NCBI GenBank assembly: GCA_903834465.1
Contig: CAILJB010000033.1
Coordinates: 62,001-126,000 of the forward strand
Direction: 5' to 3'
From: an uncultured Pseudomonadota bacterium
Lineage (GTDB): Bacteria > Pseudomonadota > Gammaproteobacteria > Methylococcales > Methylomonadaceae
Length of the DNA stretch: 64,000 nt
In this document: positions 57,579-64,000 of the stretch, piece after piece
Numbering within the stretch: the first letter of the stretch is position 1
Layout of the letters: each line of letters opens with the position of its first letter
Translations under genes and position numbers: made by a program
Notes under the pieces: model-generated
What the model was told of the DNA's origin: nothing
Seen by the model: the letters and a program-made list of their open reading frames with translations, nothing else
The model's database searches: none

Positions 57579-57601
57579 AAACCTATTGTGACAATAGGTT
57601 T
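57579..57601. repeat. 23-bp palindrome upstream of mtdB
   Basis: AAACCTATTG and CAATAGGTTT form a perfect 10-bp inverted repeat with a 3-base centre. It lies 55 bases upstream of the mtdB start and downstream of the beta-barrel gene. It can be read as a terminator of that gene (TTTTAATAAG follows on the minus strand) or as a regulator site for mtdB. Confidence 0.6.
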
Positions 57602-57632
57602 ACGTCGCAAAAAACATTGGAATTAAGCCATT

Positions 57633-58247
57633 TCATTGATATATTTTCTCGATATTCAGTGGTACCAACACGCCAAAATTAACCGTTAAATCATTAAATA
57701 CGCCATTGCCCCCCACATTACTCGGCAATGTATTTAAACGGTAACGCACATCGCTTCGCAGCGACAAATAATCAGTGACAGCGTAAGTTGCCCCCACACC
57801 GGATTCGAAAATAAACGACGTGGCATCCGCCGATGATGCAACGGATTTACCTATAACCGTTCCGTTCATTTTATACGCTGTATTCATACCACCAACGGCG
57901 GCAACAACGTAGGGTGAAAACTGGTCACGCAGTAAGAACCACTGTACATCTACCGTCCCACCAGTTAATTCAGAATTTCCTTTTAAACTGATATTCGAGC
58001 TATTACAGCACGCATAATTATTGTCATATTTTTGCCAAAAACCACGAATTTCAACGTTAAAATAATCGTTAATTTCTTTGCCCAACGCCAGCCCAGCTCC
58101 AAATCCATCAAAGGCTTTTGTATCGCCTCCTGGTTTTAGATAGCTGCCAAACGGCGCGACATAAAAATCATTTTCAGCGACCGCTACCATCGAAATTAAC
58201 GATAATCCTGTAAGAATCGCGGCTTGTATTCTCTTTTTGAAAAACAT
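57633..58247 (-). CDS. Outer membrane beta-barrel protein
   Basis: This 204-residue protein has a signal peptide (AILTGLSLISMVAVAEN) and a pattern of alternating hydrophobic residues typical of an eight-stranded OmpA/OmpW-like barrel, ending in VNFGVLVPLNI. It lies 14 bases downstream of the giant RTX adhesin gene and is probably in the same transcript. It could help to anchor the adhesin, but this is inference; known T1SS adhesins are usually held by a TolC-like pore. Confidence 0.8.
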   Translation of the reverse strand: MFFKKRIQAAILTGLSLISMVAVAENDFYVAPFGSYLKPGGDTKAFDGFGAGLALGKEINDYFNVEIRGFWQKYDNNYACCNSSNISLKGNSELTGGTVDVQWFLLRDQFSPYVVAAVGGMNTAYKMNGTVIGKSVASSADATSFIFESGVGATYAVTDYLSLRSDVRYRLNTLPSNVGGNGVFNDLTVNFGVLVPLNIEKIYQ

Positions 58248-58261
58248 AAATTTATCCTGAA

Positions 58262-61200
58262 TTATTTTAAAACTAACGCATCAACGGGTAATGTCGAAAC
58301 CCCTACAAGTTGCATGGCAATATCTGCATTACCGTTGCCAGTGGTGTCGATTTGCAACATTTGAGTCGTACTGTCAAAACGAATCTGTCCAATATGTTTT
58401 GTAAACGTCGATACAAAATCATTTGCCCCCGTTCCACGAACATCAATTTTATCGCCTTGCGCGACACTGAAATCTGTCACCACATTTTTGTCGCCAAACA
58501 CAAACGTGTCAGCACCTAAGCCACCTGTTAATGTATCGGCACCACCTAAACCATTCAAAATATTATTTGCGCTATTTCCAACAATTTTATTATTTAGCGC
58601 ATTACCCGTGCCGTTTAACGGAGCAACTACTTTTTCAGTCGTGGTAACTTCTTGGCTGATTTTGGCAGGAATGTTTAATAATTTAGATGTCCAACCTGGT
58701 AAACATGCCAAGGGGTTATCAACTAATTCCGTTTTAGTCACGGTTTTGTCGATAAGCGTGTCTTGCAGCGTTAAATTTGTATAGTCTGCGGGTAATGCCG
58801 GCACATCGACACTACTTTCAAGTGTCTTTTCTGGCGTAGTGACCACTGGTATATCACGAATAACAGGCAAACTCGGATCAGTGATTTGATTTGTGGCAAT
58901 ATCATCGTCACCAAATTGATTATCCGTAAGAATAATTTCTATATCAGTGATTTTTCCACTGGCATCTTTAATAAAAGATGCGCCATCGCCGCCTGGTGTG
59001 CGTTGCGTGAAATCATACCAACCAGCTTGTTTTGCAGTAGTTAATTTTTCACCATCCAACGTGACTAACGGTATTCCAGCCTTTTGATAATCATCAATTG
59101 TCGCGGCTGAAACGTATTTCATGTAACCATTAAAATCTGTAACACCTGAACGCGAAATATCAATTTTAACTAGCGTTTGAGTACCATCGCGGGTCGGATC
59201 AATATCTTTTAAGCCTTTATCTGTTGTCGCAGCAACTGAAAATTGCAATGGATCCCACGGGGCTTGGATATTGCCAGTTGCGGCAGTCGATGTGGGTTTT
59301 CCACCACCCAAACTGTTGCTTGGTAAAACCGAAACATTGCTCAATTGTGAAGACGTATCAACCGTACCTGAGTTATTCGAGGCAATCACGATGCTAATGA
59401 CTGGCTTAGCTGAGGTTAACGTATTGTTTAATCCTGCATTGAAATCTTTATTGGTTATCCAAGCAATATCTGTCACCGCTCCCTGCGATTTATCTGGAAT
59501 ACCATCACCATTTAAATCACCGGCAACAGGCGGTTTTGCTGTTGGTGTAGTAAGCGCATCGGCAGCATTGGCTAAATTTGCCAAATTCGTTTCCACTGTA
59601 TCAGGAATACCGTCACGGTCTAACAAATCATTACGATCAAATGAAAGCGCAAGCGGTACGGTGTCGCTAGTGACGTTGAAAACATCAGTGGTGTCGGTAA
59701 CACTTTTCGAGGTATTTGGCGTGTAAGTGTAACTGCCATCGACTGTGTTTAGCGTTAGTGTTGACCCATCAGTGAGCGTGGTTTTAACTAAATTTGTGCC
59801 GACATTTTGAGCATTATCAAAACCAAAATTGACCGGCAGTCCATCTAAATCTGTCCATGATTTATCTGCATTTTGCACAATGTCTACGCCTTGTGCAGTT
59901 TGTAAGGTGATTTGTCCATGCAGAATTTTTTGCGATGCCGTCCCCGTTGTGGTTTCAATGGTCTGTTTTGCCATATCGTTCACAATTATCGGTAAATCAC
60001 GAGTACCTGTGATGTTGATATTAACATCCGATGTCACACCATTTGCGGTGGTTACAGCGAACGTATCAGTATAAATTTTATCTTGCAAAAACTCGTTATG
60101 TGGCGAATTGGTGACATACGTCCAATTGCCTTTTGCATCAATATTAAACGTACCGTAATTACCGGTTATTGCCGTTTGAGGCGTAATAGATGTTTTATCT
60201 AAATTCGTTCCCGTCATTGTCCCTGACGCATTCAAAATACTGTCCGTTTCGGTTAGATTTTGCGATTGCGGCTTTAAGTCAATGATGAGTGGTTTAATAC
60301 CAATATTAAAGATTGTCGGTGAAATTGTGCCGCCTGCACCATCGTTTACGTTAAAAATAAAACTGTCTGCTGTTGCTTTAGTGTCGGCATTAGCAAGATA
60401 GCTAATAAGACCACTATCAATATCGGCTTGTGTGAATGAATCACCACTATGCAAAACACTACCGTTTTTAGTCAAGCTGCCAGCTGTAACCGCATTTGTC
60501 AGTGTGTAAACCAACTGAGTGGTAGTATTATTTTTGTCTACCACCTGCAATTCTGTATTATTCAGAACATGATTTACCCCTGCATCAGCCGTAAATCCAA
60601 TGTTATGTTCAATTAAAGGTGGGAGATTTTGCGAATTTGCTAAGACATTCACTGTTAAGGCTTGCGTGACACTGCCACCATGCCCATCTGATACCGATAC
60701 TGACACGGTATATTTATTGGCATCTGGCGATGTCGCGTTATAAGAAGGGGCATTGATAAAAGACAGATTGCCCGTTGCATTATCAATCGTAAACAAATTC
60801 TGATTCGCTCCGCCTGTAATGGCATAACTAAGCGTATCGTTATCCTTATCGGTAGCCGCTATTGTCGTAACAGTCGTTTGACGTTCATTAACGCTAATTG
60901 TCGCCGTGTCTCCCCCATTATTACTGGTAATAACAGGCGGCGTATTTGGCTTTGCTAAAGAAATGTTAAACGTTTGTGCATTTGTAGTCGCATTTACGGT
61001 GTTACCAGCCATATCTTTAATTTCGTTCGCATTGATGCTGATATTGTAAGTCCCTGCATAGGTTGAATTCCAACCTGTACTAGGAGCATGAACAGTATAA
61101 ATTGCCGTGTTAGTGCTGCTATCAAATACTGCATTAGAAACGTTTAAAACATTGCTCGCATTTGATACTGAAATATCACTCGCCGAAATACTTGTCGCAT

Positions 61201-64000
61201 CAATGCCACTACCCGTATCACTATATTTGACTTGAATGCTAAACGTATCCGAATTGCTGGGCGATAAGACTGTGTCACGGTTAATTGTACCTAAAACTGG
61301 AAGTGTCGTATCTAACGTAAATGCTAAAGCACTGCTATTCACACTCACATTACCCGCCACATCCGTTTGCCGAACCTGCACGGATTTTTGTCCATCGCCA
61401 GTTACTTTGAACGTGGTACCAACTCCGTTTGTCCACGTTGTACCGTCAGTGCTGTATTGCCAAGTAGCGTCTTTTTCCAAGCCTGTTACGTTAACCGTGC
61501 CATCATTGGTAATGTTATCACCCGTAATACCCGAATCAGTGGCTAGTTGTAACGTCGGAGCCGTGGCGGTGCTATCCAAGGTAAATGCTAACGTGCCATT
61601 CGCACTCACATTACCCGCCACATCGGTTTGACGTACCTGCACGGATTTTTGCCCGTCGCCAGTCACTTTGAATGATGTACCAGTGCCGTTTGTCCACGCT
61701 GTACCGTCAGTGCTGTATTGCCAGGTGGCATTTTGTTCGATACCTGTTACGTTAACCGTACCGTCATTGGTGATGTTATCTCCCGCAATACCCGAATCAG
61801 TGGCTAGTTGTAACGTCGGAGCTGTGGCGGTGCTATCCAAGGTAAATGTTAACGAGCTATTCGCACTCACATTACCCGCCACATCCGTTTGACGTACCTG
61901 CACGGATTTTTGCCCGTCGCCAGTCACTTTGAATGACGTACCAGCTCCATTTGTCCACGTTGTACCGTCAGTGCTGTATTGCCAGGTGGCATCTTTTTCC
62001 AAGCCTGTTACGTTAACCGTGCCATCATTGGTGATGTTATCACCCGTAATACCCGAATCAGTGGCTAGTTGTAACGTCGGAGCTGTGGCGGTGCTATCCA
62101 AGGTAAATGTTAACGAGCTATTCGCACTCACATTACCCGCCACATCCGTTTGACGAACCTGCACGGATTTTTGTCCATCACCGGTGACTTTGAAAGTTGA
62201 CCCCGTGCCGTTTGTCCACGTTGTGCCATCGGTGCTGTATTGCCAGGTGGCATTTTGTTCAATGCCCGTCACATTCACCGTACCGTCATTGGTGATGTTA
62301 TCACCCGCTTTGCCTGAATCGTTTGCCAGTTGCAGTGTTGGTGCAATGGCGGTGCTATCCAAGGTAAATGCTAACGTGCCATTCGCACTCACATTACCCG
62401 CCACATCCGTTTGACGAACCTGCACGGATTTTTGTCCATCACCGGTGACTTTGAAAGTTGACCCCGTGCCGGTTGTCCACGTTGTGCCATCGGTGCTGTA
62501 TTGCCAAGTGGCATTTTGTTCGATGCCTGTCACATTCACTGTGCCATCATTGGTGATATTATCGCCAGCGATGCCAGAATCCGTGGTTAGTTGTAGTGTC
62601 GGAGCTGCTGCCGCTGTCGTATCTAACGTAAACGCTAGCGCAGGGCTATTACTGCTCACATTTCCAGCAACATCGGTTTGACGCACCAGTGCTGATTTTT
62701 GCCCGTCGCCGGTAAGTTTAAAGGTTGTGCCAGTACCGTTTGTCCACGTCGTGCCATCGGTACTGTATTGCCAAGTGGCATTTTGTTCGATACCTGAAAC
62801 ATTAACGGTGCCATCATTAGTGATATTGTCGCCAGCTTTGCCTGAATCGGTTGCCAATTGTAGCGTCGGAGCTGTAGCGGTGCTATCTAAGGTAAACGCC
62901 AATGTGCCATTCGCACTGACATTGCCCGCGACATCGGTTTGACGTACTTGTACCGATTTTTGCCCATCGCCAGTGAGTTTGAACGTCGTGCCTGTTCCGG
63001 TTGTCCACGTTGTGCCGTCGGTGCTGTATTGCCAAGTGGCGTTTTGTTCAATACCCGTGACGTTAATCGTGCCATCATTGGTGATGTTGTCGCCCGTTTT
63101 GCCAGAATCAGTTGCCAGTTGCAATGTTGGGGCGGTTGCTGTTGTATCTAATGTAAACGCTAACGCATTACTGCTAACACTGGTTCCCGTCGAGGTGGTT
63201 TGGCGGGCAACAACGGATTTTGCACCGTCATTGGTCAATACAAAACTGCTACCACTGCCCGTAATCCAATTACTGCCACCATCTGTGCTGTATTGCCAAC
63301 TTGCACCACTTGTTAAACCAGAAACAGTCACCGTTCCATCTTTAGTAATGCCATCCGTTGCACTGCTACCCGTATCCGTAGACAGCGTAAGTGTTGGTGC
63401 AGAAGGAGCTGATGGAGGCAGTGGTGGAGCTGGTGTATTATTCGTCACCGCGTTATTGGTGAAACTCCCTGCCAAATTCCCCGCCACATCGTGTAATTCA
63501 TTCGCCGGAGTTCCATTATTAGCCGTATATGACACCGTTACCGCGTTGTCACCATAAACAACCGCTGTATTCAATGTTAAGGTCACAGTTTTGTTTGCTG
63601 CATCCAACGCAACCGCTGTAACGGAATCACTACCACCACTTGTTGATACTGCAAACTCACTAGCTGTTGGCGTATCACTCGCAATACCGGAACCCGTTTC
63701 AGCATAAGTGATTACCAACGTATTGGCGTTTACTGTTGCACTGCTGAAACTTGGCTCAGTTTTGTCAAACGTAACAGAACTACCATTTGTAACAGACGTT
63801 ACTGGTGTCATATTGCCAGCAGTATCCGTCGCATTTATCGCAAAAGTGACAACACCTGAACGATCGCTATTTATCATTGTATAAGTAGCAGTGTAGTCAT
63901 GGTTACTTACGTTTGAAACAGAAGCGGTGTGACCATCAATCGTAACGGTTAGATTATCACTTTCTGTACCGTCAGTCGTAAAACTTACGGTGACAGTATC
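58262..64000 (-). CDS. Giant repetitive RTX adhesin, N-terminus beyond the window
   Basis: The in-window part is 1912 residues and is open to the right edge; an internal ATG at 63877 is not the true start because the frame and Ig-like pattern continue upstream. From N to C: Ig-like domains, eight tandem repeats of about 87 residues, a Big-type domain, a cadherin-like domain, a cadherin-like VNDGAGGT-type domain and a VCBS-like domain. These are followed by a calcium-binding DGIPDTVETN / LNGDGIPDKS segment, RTX nonapeptides (GGADTLTGGLGADTFVFGD) and a hydrophobic C-terminal secretion signal. This is a type I-secreted surface adhesin for attachment or biofilm. Calcium folds the repeats outside the cell. 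No T1SS genes are in the window. Confidence 0.9.
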   Translation of the reverse strand, partial: DTVTVSFTTDGTESDNLTVTIDGHTASVSNVSNHDYTATYTMINSDRSGVVTFAINATDTAGNMTPVTSVTNGSSVTFDKTEPSFSSATVNANTLVITYAETGSGIASDTPTASEFAVSTSGGSDSVTAVALDAANKTVTLTLNTAVVYGDNAVTVSYTANNGTPANELHDVAGNLAGSFTNNAVTNNTPAPPLPPSAPSAPTLTLSTDTGSSATDGITKDGTVTVSGLTSGASWQYSTDGGSNWITGSGSSFVLTNDGAKSVVARQTTSTGTSVSSNALAFTLDTTATAPTLQLATDSGKTGDNITNDGTINVTGIEQNATWQYSTDGTTWTTGTGTTFKLTGDGQKSVQVRQTDVAGNVSANGTLAFTLDSTATAPTLQLATDSGKAGDNITNDGTVNVSGIEQNATWQYSTDGTTWTNGTGTTFKLTGDGQKSALVRQTDVAGNVSSNSPALAFTLDTTAAAAPTLQLTTDSGIAGDNITNDGTVNVTGIEQNATWQYSTDGTTWTTGTGSTFKVTGDGQKSVQVRQTDVAGNVSANGTLAFTLDSTAIAPTLQLANDSGKAGDNITNDGTVNVTGIEQNATWQYSTDGTTWTNGTGSTFKVTGDGQKSVQVRQTDVAGNVSANSSLTFTLDSTATAPTLQLATDSGITGDNITNDGTVNVTGLEKDATWQYSTDGTTWTNGAGTSFKVTGDGQKSVQVRQTDVAGNVSANSSLTFTLDSTATAPTLQLATDSGIAGDNITNDGTVNVTGIEQNATWQYSTDGTAWTNGTGTSFKVTGDGQKSVQVRQTDVAGNVSANGTLAFTLDSTATAPTLQLATDSGITGDNITNDGTVNVTGLEKDATWQYSTDGTTWTNGVGTTFKVTGDGQKSVQVRQTDVAGNVSVNSSALAFTLDTTLPVLGTINRDTVLSPSNSDTFSIQVKYSDTGSGIDATSISASDISVSNASNVLNVSNAVFDSSTNTAIYTVHAPSTGWNSTYAGTYNISINANEIKDMAGNTVNATTNAQTFNISLAKPNTPPVITSNNGGDTATISVNERQTTVTTIAATDKDNDTLSYAITGGANQNLFTIDNATGNLSFINAPSYNATSPDANKYTVSVSVSDGHGGSVTQALTVNVLANSQNLPPLIEHNIGFTADAGVNHVLNNTELQVVDKNNTTTQLVYTLTNAVTAGSLTKNGSVLHSGDSFTQADIDSGLISYLANADTKATADSFIFNVNDGAGGTISPTIFNIGIKPLIIDLKPQSQNLTETDSILNASGTMTGTNLDKTSITPQTAITGNYGTFNIDAKGNWTYVTNSPHNEFLQDKIYTDTFAVTTANGVTSDVNINITGTRDLPIIVNDMAKQTIETTTGTASQKILHGQITLQTAQGVDIVQNADKSWTDLDGLPVNFGFDNAQNVGTNLVKTTLTDGSTLTLNTVDGSYTYTPNTSKSVTDTTDVFNVTSDTVPLALSFDRNDLLDRDGIPDTVETNLANLANAADALTTPTAKPPVAGDLNGDGIPDKSQGAVTDIAWITNKDFNAGLNNTLTSAKPVISIVIASNNSGTVDTSSQLSNVSVLPSNSLGGGKPTSTAATGNIQAPWDPLQFSVAATTDKGLKDIDPTRDGTQTLVKIDISRSGVTDFNGYMKYVSAATIDDYQKAGIPLVTLDGEKLTTAKQAGWYDFTQRTPGGDGASFIKDASGKITDIEIILTDNQFGDDDIATNQITDPSLPVIRDIPVVTTPEKTLESSVDVPALPADYTNLTLQDTLIDKTVTKTELVDNPLACLPGWTSKLLNIPAKISQEVTTTEKVVAPLNGTGNALNNKIVGNSANNILNGLGGADTLTGGLGADTFVFGDKNVVTDFSVAQGDKIDVRGTGANDFVSTFTKHIGQIRFDSTTQMLQIDTTGNGNADIAMQLVGVSTLPVDALVLK
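61310..63405. repeat. Eight tandem ~261-bp repeats within the adhesin gene
   Basis: The conserved TWQYSTDG block recurs at plus positions near 61440, 61701, 61962, 62223, 62484, 62751, 63012 and 63275. Spacing is 261 bases, except 267 once and about 263-267 at the degenerate 5'-most unit. Seven units are nearly identical; they vary mainly at GITGDN/GIAGDN/GKAGDN and at IEQNATW versus LEKDATW. Confidence 0.93.

Noticed and set aside
61310-63405. CRISPR array
   Set aside because: The repeats are 261 bp, coding and in frame; there are no short repeats with unique spacers.
61236-63557. A ladder of plus-strand open frames of about 70-80 codons (and one of 194) across the adhesin gene
   Set aside because: They recur every 261 bases and are the antisense image of the tandem repeats; they have no ribosome sites.
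63877-64000. ATG at 63877 as the true start of the adhesin
   Set aside because: The frame stays open to the edge and continues an Ig-like domain; there is no signal or ribosome site at that ATG.

Overview
The window comes from a low-GC (roughly 42% by eye) gammaproteobacterium. Core genes (prfC, rlmH, speE, ubiK, comM, hldE, gmhA, proB, obgE, rpmA, rplU, pntAB) are of gammaproteobacterial type. Two tandem methylene-tetrahydromethanopterin dehydrogenase (MtdB-type) genes plus formate-tetrahydrofolate ligase point to C1 metabolism (a methylotroph or methanotroph). The sulfur genes would also fit a Beggiatoa/Thiothrix-like lineage. The order-level placement is inference.

Layout. (1) 1-17139, minus strand: ten tightly packed or overlapping genes. 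They start with a periplasmic-binding lipoprotein and pass through a HAMP/PAS hybrid kinase, an HD-GYP response regulator, a 1731-residue kinase-like/AAA/GAF/histidine kinase protein and a REC-PAS-kinase-REC protein. These run without a gap into a corrinoid module (RACo-like activator, corrinoid protein, UroD-type methyltransferase, DUF1638 protein), and another GAF histidine kinase follows, cut by the left edge. (2) 17259-28381: a sulfur region. It holds a P-loop protein with metA, a cysT-cysW-cysA-cysB block, a PIN-like orphan, and a Family 2A encapsulin shell gene overlapping its cysteine desulfurase cargo. A truncated IS1-type DNA-binding gene and an EpsC-type serine acetyltransferase lie upstream of the shell. 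(3) 28616-33174: a defence/mobility patch with a GGCC-type restriction-modification pair, two Rpn-like nucleases and a winged-helix PD-(D/E)XK protein. (4) 33254-57524: mainly housekeeping genes, with pntAB, a DUF2130 coiled-coil protein, a comM carrying an in-frame stop, tRNA-Ser(TGA), heptose genes, fhs, a second HD-GYP regulator, proB-obgE-rpmA-rplU and the mtdB pair. (5) 57633-64000: an outer-membrane beta-barrel protein and a giant RTX adhesin with 261-bp repeats, cut by the right edge.

How it fits together: sulfate uptake, serine activation and desulfurase/encapsulin sulfur storage form one physiological theme (cysteine and sulfur). The corrinoid module embedded in a sensory operon looks like a methyl-transfer pathway under, or feeding into, two-component and probable c-di-GMP signalling. 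That coupling is the least explained part of the window. The GC figure is a visual estimate; family assignments rest on motif recognition in the translated sequence, not on a database search.
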